Assembly (NCBI RefSeq): GCF_009833495.1
Contig: NZ_WUWG01000007.1
Location: 124,001 to 188,000, forward strand
Reading direction: 5' to 3'
DNA from: Oceanomicrobium pacificus
Lineage (GTDB): Bacteria > Pseudomonadota > Alphaproteobacteria > Rhodobacterales > Rhodobacteraceae
Length of the DNA: 64,000 nt
A program made the position numbers and the translations under genes. Under the pieces are notes generated by a model. That model was not told the origin of the DNA. It made no database searches and saw only the letters and a list, made by a program, of their open reading frames with translations. Shown piece after piece: positions 30,812 to 39,376 of the stretch (positions are counted from its first letter, which is position 1; the number at the start of each line of letters is the position of its first letter).

Positions 30812-32706
30812 CCCTGCACCAGACCGATCCGGCGCAGGACGCGGCCCTGCCGCCGCGCGGTTCGCTCTGGCAGACGCTGACCGGCACCGATGCAGGCGCC
30901 GCAGCGCAGGCCTGGGCCGACCTGATGTTCGAACGGATCGGCGCACCGGGTGAAGCCGATCCGGTTTCCGTTGTCATGTTCCGGCTCGATCCGGCCACAC
31001 GCAGGCTTCTGCCGGCCGGTCAGGCACCGCAGGCGCGCGCGCCGACACCGGATGCCATTTCCGCAGCCGAAGCCGCGCTTGAAGCCGGCCGGGGCGTGGT
31101 GCGCGGTGACGGGGCCGCAGGACTGGCCCCCACGGCACCCCGACCGTCCGCCGCCCGGCAGACCGTCACGCTGGCGCTGCCCATCGCTGTCGACGGGGTT
31201 TCCGGCGGCGTGGCGGTCGCCGAGATTCTGCCCCTGCAGGCCGGTGCCGCGCGGCCCGCCATGCGGCGCCTGCAATGGGGCGCGGCCTGGATGCGGGACA
31301 GGCTGCGGTCTGAGCGCAGCGCTGAGGATGCCGCCCGCTACGAGGCCGCCGCACAGGCCCTGCATGCCGTTGTCGCGGTGGCCGAGACAGGCGATTTCGC
31401 GACCGGGGCGCGGGCTGCCGTGACCGACCTGTCGACACGGTTCGGCTGCGAGCGGGTTTCGCTCGGGTTCCGCCGCCGCAAGCACAGCAGGCTCGCCGCC
31501 ATTTCCCATTCCGCGCAGTTTTCACGCAACATGGGACTGGTGCGCGATCTGGCTGAAACGATGGACGAGGCGATCGACCAGCGCAGTGCGGTCCTCTTCC
31601 CGCCGCCGGCCGATGATCCTGCCTATGTGACCCGCGCGGCCGAAGTGCTGGCCCGCGATGACGGCGTCAGCCATGTTTTCACCGTGCCGCTCTATGTGCG
31701 GGACGCGTTCATCGGCGCGATGGTCTTCGAGCGGCCCGCCGATGCGCCTTTCACGCAACGTGACCTCGACATTCTCGAAGCGGTGGTGACGGTTCTGGCG
31801 CCTGTGCTCGACGAGAAGCGCCGCAACGACCGTTGGCTCGTCACCAAAACGGCGGTGACGCTGCGCAACCAGCTCGTGAAGCTCTTCGGCCCGGCCTATC
31901 TGGGGCGCAAGTTGCTGCTCCTGGGGCTCGCCGCTCTCTGCGTCTTTTTCTGGTTTGCCCGCGCGCCCTACACGGTGAGCGCGGATGCCATCGTGCAGGG
32001 CGCCGTGCAGCGGTCGATCTCGGCCGGGTTTGACGGGTTCATCGCTGCCGCGCCTGTGCGTCCCGGCGACACCGTGCGCGAAGGGGCACTTCTGGTGCAG
32101 CTTGACGATCGCGACCTTGTGCTCGACCGGCTGCGCCTCGTGACCGAGCGCCAGCGCCGCGAGATCGAGTATGACCGTGCACTCGCCGACCGCGACCGGG
32201 CTGAGGCGCGCATTCTTGCGACCCAGATCGAACAGGCCGACGCGCAGTTGCGGCTCGTGGATGAACAGATTGCCCGCACGCGCCTGACCGCGCCCTTCGA
32301 CGGGCTGGTGCTGGAGGGCGACCTTAGCCAGGCCATCGGCGCCTCGGTCGCGCGGGGCGAGCCGCTGATGACGGTGGCCCCGCTCGACGATTTCCGCATC
32401 CAGCTGGCCGTGCCTGAGGGGCAGATAGCCGATATCATGCCCGGCCAGACCGGCCAGCTGCGCCTGACCGCCTATCCTGACCGCGCTTTCACCGTGGAAG
32501 TCGAGGCGATCACGCCTGTGGCCGAATATGGCGACGGGCAGACGCGGTTCCGCGTCGATGCGACGCTCGTCGGGGCAGGGGCCTTGCGCCCGGGCCTTGA
32601 AGGTGTCGCGCGGATCGAGGTGGAGGATCGCCGCCTGATCCGGATCTGGACCGACCCGATCATCGACTGGTTCCGCCTCAAGCTCTGGCAATACAGGCCG
32701 GTCTGA
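30808..32706 (+). CDS. GAF-domain / membrane-anchored HlyD-type adaptor fusion
   Basis: 632 residues, GTG start in a GTGA overlap with the preceding gene. Residues about 1-170 form a cytoplasmic region that may be a diverged GAF-like fold. Residues about 177-340 look like a GAF domain. One transmembrane segment lies at about 368-386 (LLLLGLAALCVFFWF). The remainder is a membrane-fusion-protein region: lipoyl-like halves (VQGAVQRSISAGFDGFI... and TAPFDGLVLEGDLSQAIGA) flank a helical hairpin, and a beta-barrel domain follows. Membrane-fusion proteins bridge inner-membrane exporters to the outer membrane. The GAF part suggests that export responds to a cytoplasmic signal, which is inference. It is followed 7 bp later by the M50 fusion gene. 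Confidence 0.82.
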   Translation: MTLHQTDPAQDAALPPRGSLWQTLTGTDAGAAAQAWADLMFERIGAPGEADPVSVVMFRLDPATRRLLPAGQAPQARAPTPDAISAAEAALEAGRGVVRGDGAAGLAPTAPRPSAARQTVTLALPIAVDGVSGGVAVAEILPLQAGAARPAMRRLQWGAAWMRDRLRSERSAEDAARYEAAAQALHAVVAVAETGDFATGARAAVTDLSTRFGCERVSLGFRRRKHSRLAAISHSAQFSRNMGLVRDLAETMDEAIDQRSAVLFPPPADDPAYVTRAAEVLARDDGVSHVFTVPLYVRDAFIGAMVFERPADAPFTQRDLDILEAVVTVLAPVLDEKRRNDRWLVTKTAVTLRNQLVKLFGPAYLGRKLLLLGLAALCVFFWFARAPYTVSADAIVQGAVQRSISAGFDGFIAAAPVRPGDTVREGALLVQLDDRDLVLDRLRLVTERQRREIEYDRALADRDRAEARILATQIEQADAQLRLVDEQIARTRLTAPFDGLVLEGDLSQAIGASVARGEPLMTVAPLDDFRIQLAVPEGQIADIMPGQTGQLRLTAYPDRAFTVEVEAITPVAEYGDGQTRFRVDATLVGAGALRPGLEGVARIEVEDRRLIRIWTDPIIDWFRLKLWQYRPV

Positions 32707-32713
32707 GGCGCGG

Positions 32714-34861
32714 ATGGTTCGAGCGTTCCTGTCCTCCGACTGGTACCGGCTCGCCGCGATCAAGCCGCGGCTCCGGGGGCATGTCGACATCCACCGCCAG
32801 ACATTCCGCGGCAAGATCTGGTTCATCGTGCAGGACCATCATTCCGGCAAATATCACCGGATCACGCCCGCGGCGCAGTATATGCTCGCACTGATGAACG
32901 GCCACCGGACCATGCAGGAGATCTGGGAGGCCGCCTGCGCCCGGTTCGACGATGCCCCGCCCACCCAGTCGGAAACGATCCGCCTTGTCTCGCAACTCCA
33001 TTCCGCCGACCTGATCGCCGCGGACCGCTTGCCCGACCTTCAGGAAATGGGCGAGCGCCACGCCAAGCAGGAACGCGCGGCCATGGTCACGCGGTTCCGC
33101 AACCCGATGGCGGTGCGGGTGCCGCTTTTCGACCCAGACAGGTTTCTCGACGCGACCGTCGGCGCGCTGCGCTGGCTTTTCACGCCTTTCGGGTTCCTGC
33201 TCTGGCTCGGGCTGGTCGGGGCCGGGCTGGTCCTGACCGGGCTGCACTGGACCGCGCTCACCGACGGGTTTGCCGATCAGGTGCTGGCGGCGGAGAACCT
33301 GATCCTGATGGCGCTGGCCTATCCGCTCGTGAAAGCCGTGCACGAGGCCGGACACGCCTATGCCACCAAGGTCTGGGGCGGCGAGGTGCACGAGGTCGGC
33401 GTCATGTTCCTGGTCTTCGTGCCCGTTCCTTATGTGGATGCGAGCGCCTCTGCCGCCTTTGCCAGCAAGTGGCGGCGGGCGGTTGTCGGCGGCGCCGGCA
33501 TCATGGTGGAACTGGCGCTGGCGACGCTCGGGCTGATCTTCTGGATCAATGCCGAGCCGGGACTGGCGCGGGCCTTCGCCTACAACGTCATGCTGATCGG
33601 CGGCATCTCGACCCTTCTGTTCAACGGCAACCCGCTCTTGCGGTTCGACGGCTATTTCGTCTTTGCCGATCTGCTGGAGATCCCCAATCTCGGCCAGCGG
33701 TCCAACCGCTATTTCTTCTATCTCGTGCAGCGCTACCTGTTCGGCATGAAGGACGAGGCCTCGCCTGTTCAGCGCAATTCCGAACGCGGCTGGCTCTTCT
33801 TCTATGCGGTTGCGGCCTTCATCTACCGGATGTTCATCAGCTTCACGATCGCGCTCTTCGTGGCCTCGAAATTCTTTGTCATCGGCGTGGTGCTGGCGCT
33901 CTGGGCGCTTGGCAACAGCTTTGTCATGCCGCTCCTCAAGGGCTTTCGGTTCCTGTTGGCCGGACCCGCGCTGCGCAACCATCGCGGGCGGGCGCTGGCG
34001 GTGACGGGGACGTTCCTGTTTCTGCTCGGCGCGGCGCTCTTTGCCCTGCCGGCGCCGCTTACCACCGTCACCTATGGCGTCGCCACGCCGGACACGTCGA
34101 CGCTGGTGCGCGCGGGTACGGAAGGGTTTGTCGACCGGATCGCGGTTGAGCCGGGCGCTGAAGTCGCGCAGGGCGATCCGATCCTGCATCTGAGCGATCC
34201 GGTGCTCAGCAACCGGATCGAAGTGTTGGAACGGCGGCTCGAAGCCGCCCGGATGCGGCTGCGGGCCGTGCTGCTGATCGACCAGGTTCAGGCGGATGTG
34301 GAACGCGAGCGCGTCAAGCTCATCGAAGGCCAGCTGGAGACGTTGCAGGGCCGGATCGGGGATCTGGTCGTCCGCGCGCCCCGCGACGGTGCCGTGGTTT
34401 TGCCCGGCGGCGCCGACCTGATCGGGCGGCTGGTGCGGCAGGGCGATGTGCTGGGGCATTTGCAAACAGATGCACCGGCGCGCATGCGGATCGCCGTCCG
34501 GCAGGACCGCGTCGATCTGGTCCGGCGGAACACGCGGGCGGTGGAGTTGCGCATGCTCTCGGGCGACGGCAGTCCGCGCGCGGCGCGCCTCTTTGGCGAG
34601 GTGCCGCAATCCCAGACCGTGCTGCCATCCGCCGCGCTCGCCACCGAAGGCGGGGGCGATGTGGTTCTGAACCCCGCTGGTGTGACGCCGCTTTCGACGT
34701 TGGACCGGGTGTTCCTTTTCGATGTCGTGCCCGATGACGGCGCGCCTTCGACGCTGGTCGGCGAACGCGCGCTGGTGAAGTTCGATCACGGGCTGGAACC
34801 GCTCGCCTGGCGGGTCTATCGCGCGGCGCGGCAGCTTTTCCTGCGGCAGTTCAATGTCTGA
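32714..34861 (+). CDS. PqqD-like / M50 metalloprotease / HlyD-like fusion membrane protein
   Basis: 715 residues. An N-terminal PqqD-like segment (about 28-105, FRGKIWFIVQDHHSGKYHRI...) precedes a multi-spanning membrane region. This carries the zinc-protease motif H210-E-A-G-H214 and a second M50-type motif with D312 (RFDGYF). Several further transmembrane helices follow, then a C-terminal lipoyl/HlyD-like region (about 460-620). The layout matches site-2-protease-like peptide-export proteins (YydH type). The protein could clip the N-terminus or signal of an exported substrate while also acting as adaptor, which is inference. It overlaps the SecA-like gene by 8 bp. The PqqD-like part is notable because a radical SAM gene lies in the same operon. 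Confidence 0.85.
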   Translation: MVRAFLSSDWYRLAAIKPRLRGHVDIHRQTFRGKIWFIVQDHHSGKYHRITPAAQYMLALMNGHRTMQEIWEAACARFDDAPPTQSETIRLVSQLHSADLIAADRLPDLQEMGERHAKQERAAMVTRFRNPMAVRVPLFDPDRFLDATVGALRWLFTPFGFLLWLGLVGAGLVLTGLHWTALTDGFADQVLAAENLILMALAYPLVKAVHEAGHAYATKVWGGEVHEVGVMFLVFVPVPYVDASASAAFASKWRRAVVGGAGIMVELALATLGLIFWINAEPGLARAFAYNVMLIGGISTLLFNGNPLLRFDGYFVFADLLEIPNLGQRSNRYFFYLVQRYLFGMKDEASPVQRNSERGWLFFYAVAAFIYRMFISFTIALFVASKFFVIGVVLALWALGNSFVMPLLKGFRFLLAGPALRNHRGRALAVTGTFLFLLGAALFALPAPLTTVTYGVATPDTSTLVRAGTEGFVDRIAVEPGAEVAQGDPILHLSDPVLSNRIEVLERRLEAARMRLRAVLLIDQVQADVERERVKLIEGQLETLQGRIGDLVVRAPRDGAVVLPGGADLIGRLVRQGDVLGHLQTDAPARMRIAVRQDRVDLVRRNTRAVELRMLSGDGSPRAARLFGEVPQSQTVLPSAALATEGGGDVVLNPAGVTPLSTLDRVFLFDVVPDDGAPSTLVGERALVKFDHGLEPLAWRVYRAARQLFLRQFNV

Positions 34862-36890
34862 TCTGGGGATCATGGACGCCGCACCGCGGCGCGTGCCGCG
34901 GATCCGGGACTATTACGAGGCGCCCGACCGGCGCGACACGACGCTCGACCGCTGGGCGGCCGATCTGAACGGGGCTTTCGTGGCGCAGGGCGCGCGCTGG
35001 CGGGCGTGGCGCCTGCGGCCCATCCTGCGCGAGATGGAGCGCCACGCAGTGGCCATGGCGGCACTCGACGATGCCGGCCTTCAGGCCGAGGCGCAGGCGG
35101 CCCGCATCTGGCTGCGGCGCGCATTGCGCGACCAGACTCTGTCCGTGGCCGCAGCGGGACGCGCATTCGCATTGGTGCGCGAGGCTGCTGACCGGGTGCT
35201 CGGGCTGCGCCACTATGACGTGCAGGCGCTCGGCGCCTGGGCGATGATGCGCGGGCAGATTGCGGAAATGCGCACCGGCGAGGGCAAGACGCTCTGCGCC
35301 ACGCTGGCGGTGGCCACCACCGCCCTGTCGGGCCGGCAGGTCCATGTGATGACCGTGAACGACTATCTGGCCGAACGTGACAGCGCGGAAATGGCGCCGC
35401 TCTACCGGTTTCTGGGCCTGAGCGTTGCCACCGTCCTCGAAGGGCAGGATGCGGAGACACGCCAGTCCGCCTATGGTCAGGACATCGTCTATGGCACCAA
35501 CAAGGAGATTGCCTTCGACTATCTGCGCGACCGCGCGATCCTGCGGCTGAAACCGGGGAACCTGAACCGGAAACTCGACCGGATCCTGCCCGCCGACCGC
35601 CGCGCCGCGGGGCTGCGCCTGCAAGGATTGCCCGTCGCGATCATCGACGAGGCGGATTCGGTGCTGATCGACGAGGCGCGCACGCCGCTCATCATCTCCG
35701 GCGCCAACCCGCAGCAGGGCGGGCTGCCCGATACCACGTTCCGCCGCGCGATGGCCGCCGCGCGGACCCTGACCGAGGATGTGCATTTCCGCAGACCGCG
35801 CGGGATACGGCGGATCGAGATCCTGCCCGACGGGTTCGAGGCGCTCGACCGGATGGCGGATGCCGATCTTGACCGCCCCGATACCGATCCGGCCTTCGGC
35901 ATTCCTGTGATCCGCGAACATCTGGTCTATCAGGCCCTGTCGGCGCTCTATCTCTTCGAGCTTGGCGACAGCTACATCCTGCGCGACGGCAAGGTGCAGA
36001 TCGTTGACGAGAATACCGGCCGGACCATGCCCGACCGGACATGGTCTGACGGGTTGCACCAGATGGTGGAACTGAAGGAGGGGCTGGAGCCGACGGCCGA
36101 GAACGAGACCCTGTCGCGCATGACCTACCAGCGGTTCTTCCGCCGCTATGCGTGCTTGGGCGGCATGACCGGCACGGCACAGGACGCGGCCTGGGAACTT
36201 TGGTCGGTCTACCGGCTGGCCGTGGCCAAGGTGCCCACCAACAAGAGGGACATCCGGCGCTTTGCCCGCGACCGCGTGTTCCTGACAACCGAGGCGAAAT
36301 GGCAGGCCATCGCGGAACGGACGCGGGCCCTGCACGCCGCTGGCGCGCCGGTGCTGATCGGCACCCGCTCGATCAATGCGTCCGACGCCGCAAGTGCGCG
36401 GCTCTCCGAACTGGGGTTGCCGCACCAGTTGCTCACCGCCGCGCAGGATGCGGACGAGGCTGCGATCGTGGCCGAGGCAGGACAGGCGGGCCGGATCACG
36501 GTTGCGACCAACATGGCCGGCCGCGGAACGGACATCAAACTCTCGCCCGACGCGCTGGCTGCGGGCGGGCTCCATGTCATCCTGAGCGAGCGGCATGACA
36601 GCCGTCGCGTCGACCGCCAGTTGGAAGGGCGCTGCGGGCGGCAGGGCGAACCTGGACGGGTGGAGGCCTATCTCAGCCTGGAAGACGATCTGATGCAGGG
36701 ACCGGCCGCGCGCCGCGTGGCAGGGCTGGCGAAACTGCTGGCCCGTGCTTTCGGCCCGGGCGCGGCCGGCTGGTGCATCCGCTGGCGCCAGAAACAGATG
36801 GAAGCCGCCCACGGGCGCATGCGCCGCGACCTGATCGACCAGGATCGGGGCATGGGCGAATTTCTGGCATTCGGGGGCGAGTTGGAATAG
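34854..36890 (+). CDS. SecA-like preprotein translocase ATPase, shortened form
   Basis: 678 residues. SecA signatures are present: Walker A-like MRTGEGKT (K145), Walker B DEADSVLIDEARTPLIISG (from D265), FTGRTMP-type ENTGRTMPDRTWSDGLHQ, GGMTGTA, ATNMAGRGTDIKLSPDA, and an arginine-finger region ERHDSRRVDRQLEGRCGRQG (from about residue 578). General SecA is about 850-950 residues. This one stops soon after the helical scaffold segment (AAHGRMRRDLIDQDRG) and lacks most of the wing region and the C-terminal Cys-rich zinc tail. It is therefore probably a specialised paralogue for the giant protein rather than the housekeeping SecA. The ATG overlaps the previous stop by 8 bp. Confidence 0.93.
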   Translation: MSDLGIMDAAPRRVPRIRDYYEAPDRRDTTLDRWAADLNGAFVAQGARWRAWRLRPILREMERHAVAMAALDDAGLQAEAQAARIWLRRALRDQTLSVAAAGRAFALVREAADRVLGLRHYDVQALGAWAMMRGQIAEMRTGEGKTLCATLAVATTALSGRQVHVMTVNDYLAERDSAEMAPLYRFLGLSVATVLEGQDAETRQSAYGQDIVYGTNKEIAFDYLRDRAILRLKPGNLNRKLDRILPADRRAAGLRLQGLPVAIIDEADSVLIDEARTPLIISGANPQQGGLPDTTFRRAMAAARTLTEDVHFRRPRGIRRIEILPDGFEALDRMADADLDRPDTDPAFGIPVIREHLVYQALSALYLFELGDSYILRDGKVQIVDENTGRTMPDRTWSDGLHQMVELKEGLEPTAENETLSRMTYQRFFRRYACLGGMTGTAQDAAWELWSVYRLAVAKVPTNKRDIRRFARDRVFLTTEAKWQAIAERTRALHAAGAPVLIGTRSINASDAASARLSELGLPHQLLTAAQDADEAAIVAEAGQAGRITVATNMAGRGTDIKLSPDALAAGGLHVILSERHDSRRVDRQLEGRCGRQGEPGRVEAYLSLEDDLMQGPAARRVAGLAKLLARAFGPGAAGWCIRWRQKQMEAAHGRMRRDLIDQDRGMGEFLAFGGELE

Positions 36891-36892
36891 CC

Positions 36893-37780
36893 ATGACAAA
36901 GCAGGAAACCGGCCACCATGCGGCCATGACGAACCGGAACCCGATGCCCAAACATGCCCCCGCCCGCGCCGTACTCGCCTGTCTTGCCGCAGGTCTGATC
37001 TGCCTTTCCGCCGAAGCGGCGCGCGCCGACATCACCGGACCGTTCGACTGCGTGATGGACCCGGCGCAGGTCGTGCCGGTCGGCGCGGCGGTCTCGGGCA
37101 TCGTGGCAGAGGTTCTGGTCGACCGCGGCGACAGTGTGACCGCCGGTCAGGTTCTGGCGCGGCTCGACACCAGCGTCGACGATGCCAGCGTGGCGCTCCT
37201 GCAGGCCCGCGCGAACAGCGAGGCCGGACTGGACGCCCAGAAAGCCCGCCGTGATCTGGTTGCCGCGCGGCGCGACCGTGTGGCCGCCCTTGTCGAGCGC
37301 AATGTGGCCGCGACCGAACAGATGGAGGAGGCCGAGGCCGAACTGGTGGCCGCCGAGGCGCTGGTGGCGGAAGCGGAACTGGAGCGCGAACTGGCCGGAC
37401 TGGAGCTTGACCGCGCCAACCGGCTTCTGGAACAGCGGATCGTGCGCAGCCCGCTCGACGGGCTGGTATTGGCGCGCCATCTCAATGCCGGTGAGTACGT
37501 GTCCGGAGAGACGCGGATGCTGACGCTGGTGAAGGTCGATCCGCTCTATGTGGAAGCGTTCCTGCCGGTCGACATCTATCCCGAGATTTCCATCGGCATG
37601 GAAGGGGTCATCACGCCCGACGCACCGATCGAGGGAAGCTACCGCGCCCGTGTGGCCGTCGTGGACCGGGTTTTCGATGCCGCCTCTGGCACATTCGGCC
37701 TGCGGCTGACCCTCGACAATCCCGACTTCGCGCTGCCCGCCGGGCACCGCTGCCTTTTGAGCTTTCCGGACGCCGGATGA
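36893..37780 (+). CDS. HlyD/RND-type periplasmic adaptor (membrane fusion) protein
   Basis: 295 residues if started at the ATG at 36893, 2 bp after the previous stop. ATGs at 36926 and 36944 are alternatives, and the last would give a classical signal peptide (VLACLAAGLICLSAEAARA, cleavage after ARA). A lipoyl half (VVPVGAAVSGIVAEVLVDRGDSVTAGQVLARLD), a long Ala/Glu/Arg coiled-coil hairpin, the second lipoyl half (IVRSPLDGLVLARHLNAGEYV) and a beta-barrel domain follow in the usual order. It should sit in the periplasm and complement the membrane-anchored adaptors of the operon. The stop is fused to the next start as ATGA. Confidence 0.88.
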   Translation: MTKQETGHHAAMTNRNPMPKHAPARAVLACLAAGLICLSAEAARADITGPFDCVMDPAQVVPVGAAVSGIVAEVLVDRGDSVTAGQVLARLDTSVDDASVALLQARANSEAGLDAQKARRDLVAARRDRVAALVERNVAATEQMEEAEAELVAAEALVAEAELERELAGLELDRANRLLEQRIVRSPLDGLVLARHLNAGEYVSGETRMLTLVKVDPLYVEAFLPVDIYPEISIGMEGVITPDAPIEGSYRARVAVVDRVFDAASGTFGLRLTLDNPDFALPAGHRCLLSFPDAG

Positions 37781-38526
37781 GGGATGCGCCGACATGGCGG
37801 CAGCATCTGGCCGGACTGGACGGCCCGTTCATGGTCGAGCAGTCCGTCAAGCTGGCACACGACCGGATCGAAACGGACCGGTGCCTTGTCAGCTACCCGC
37901 GCCGCGCCTTCTATCCCGGACCGCGCAGCACGCTGTCGGATATCCTGGCCGCGCTCGACGCACCGCCTGAAACGGCCGCCTTGCTCGACCTTCAGACCGA
38001 CGCGGTGCAGATCCATTTCGGGAAGGATGGCGCGGTCCGCAAATGCTACCTCGAATTTGCCCGCGACCGTGCTCCGGAGCCGGACCTGATCTTCCTTGCC
38101 ATGAAATGGCGGGCGGGGGCGGTCCGGACGGACCGGTATTTCGGGCGGGCCGGCTGGTCGCGCGAGCGACAAGTGGCCCTGATCTCGGACCTGACACTTG
38201 ACCCCTCGATGAGCCGCGCCGCCCGCACGGCGCTCGCCCTGTCGGCCGATGGCGATCCGGACGGGCAGGCGATCCTGCTCGACATAAGGGGGCAGGGGAA
38301 TGCGCGCCGGTCTGTCGATATCTCGATCGTGGATGCCGGCCTGCCGGTCTCCGCGCTGACGGATTTGCTCGCACCGGTCTGGCAGGGGTTCGGCGCGGAC
38401 TGGTCCGCGTTTTCAGCGGAAAACGGGGACCGACAGGCGACGCATATCGCCTTTGGCCGGGCAGGTGACGGAGCGCCTTTCCACACGCTCTATTTCGGCG
38501 CGCGGCAGGAGACCCGCCATGGCTGA
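37777..38526 (+). CDS. Uncharacterised protein of the giant-protein operon (249 aa)
   Basis: I do not recognise the family. 249 residues, no signal peptide or transmembrane segment, mixed alpha/beta composition. The start ATG overlaps the upstream stop (ATGA) and its stop overlaps the next gene by 8 bp, so it is translated as part of the operon. The C-terminal segment (THIAFGRAGDGAPFHTLYFG) has a faint resemblance to the end of the next protein (FDVGWDFRQDADGQVQPIK followed by GSFYGLL), so the two may be distant relatives. Confidence 0.75.
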   Translation: MRDAPTWRQHLAGLDGPFMVEQSVKLAHDRIETDRCLVSYPRRAFYPGPRSTLSDILAALDAPPETAALLDLQTDAVQIHFGKDGAVRKCYLEFARDRAPEPDLIFLAMKWRAGAVRTDRYFGRAGWSRERQVALISDLTLDPSMSRAARTALALSADGDPDGQAILLDIRGQGNARRSVDISIVDAGLPVSALTDLLAPVWQGFGADWSAFSAENGDRQATHIAFGRAGDGAPFHTLYFGARQETRHG

Positions 38527-39376
38527 TCCGGCATTCGGCCAGCACTGGCGGCCATCCGACCCGTTCCGGGACTTCTGCCAATGGCGCTACGACCCGCCCG
38601 CGCCGCCAACGGACGACGCCCTGCGCAGCGCGGCGTTGCTCCACGCGTCTTTCGAGGCCGGAAACGCACCCGCACTATTGCCGCAACTGGCCGACCGGCT
38701 TGTCGCAGGGCTCGGCCGGTTCAACACGGTCTGGGGCGTGAAATGGGCCGATGGCCGGATGGGGTGGGAGTTCTACATCTACGATTACGGCCGCGACCGG
38801 CGCGAACGCGGTCTGGTGGAGTTGCGGGCCGCGCTCGACGGTCTGGTCACGCTGCCCGAAGGCGATTTCGAGCATCTGCCCTATTTCATGGTGTCGCTGG
38901 AGATCGACGCGGATGGCTTGCCGCAACTCGACCTCTATCTCGGCAATCCGGGGTCGAGCGTGTCGTCGGGCATCTGCTATGGCATCCGGTCCAGCGGGCT
39001 GGAGCTGCGCAATTTCTACTTCTTCTTCGATGCGAAGGCCGAACAGAAGGCAAGCTGGGACAAGATTACAGAATCTGCCCATCTGGACCGGGGCGCGCCC
39101 GATCCGGCCGCCTTCATCTGGCCGGAGATCGGCCCGATGGAGACACTCGTTGTCGCCAACAAACGGCAGGCGGACGGGATCTACTTCTCCCGCATCCGCG
39201 TGGCGGGTCTGCGCGCTTTCCTGGCGCGGCTCGCCTATCCGGCGGCGTTGCAGGACTTCCTTGCCGCGCAGGGCACGGGTTTCGACCATCTGCTCTTTGA
39301 TGTCGGCTGGGACTTCCGACAGGATGCGGACGGGCAGGTTCAACCGATCAAGGGCAGTTTCTATGGCCTCCTCTGA
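38519..39376 (+). CDS. Uncharacterised protein of the giant-protein operon (285 aa)
   Basis: I do not recognise the family. The ATG at 38519 is preferred over upstream in-frame ATGs because AGGAG lies just ahead of it (about 38507-38511) and the resulting 8-bp overlap matches the style of the operon. 285 residues, soluble, with Trp/Tyr/Phe-rich strands (WGVKWADGRMGWEFYIYDYG, then ELRNFYFFFDAK) and a GNPGSS turn. The alternating strand pattern could suit a beta-barrel enzyme, but no catalytic motif is clear. It overlaps the radical SAM gene by 14 bp. Confidence 0.75.
   Translation: MADPAFGQHWRPSDPFRDFCQWRYDPPAPPTDDALRSAALLHASFEAGNAPALLPQLADRLVAGLGRFNTVWGVKWADGRMGWEFYIYDYGRDRRERGLVELRAALDGLVTLPEGDFEHLPYFMVSLEIDADGLPQLDLYLGNPGSSVSSGICYGIRSSGLELRNFYFFFDAKAEQKASWDKITESAHLDRGAPDPAAFIWPEIGPMETLVVANKRQADGIYFSRIRVAGLRAFLARLAYPAALQDFLAAQGTGFDHLLFDVGWDFRQDADGQVQPIKGSFYGLL

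Noticed and set aside
34870-36598. Several overlapping open frames within the SecA-like gene
   Set aside because: They lie in other frames of a well-supported gene and show no family features.
30473-36890. Classical type I secretion system (HlyB/HlyD/TolC)
   Set aside because: HlyD-like parts are present, but no ABC exporter with a peptidase or transmembrane-ATPase fusion and no TolC-like gene were found in the window.
36773-36892. N-terminal extension of the periplasmic adaptor from 36773
   Set aside because: It overlaps the SecA-like gene by over 100 bp and encodes a His/Pro/Arg-rich stretch typical of a shadow. The signal peptide begins later.
38751-39362. N-terminal extension of the radical SAM protein
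   Set aside because: It overlaps the preceding gene and is Arg/Ser-rich without domain features. The ATG at 39363 gives a normal protein.
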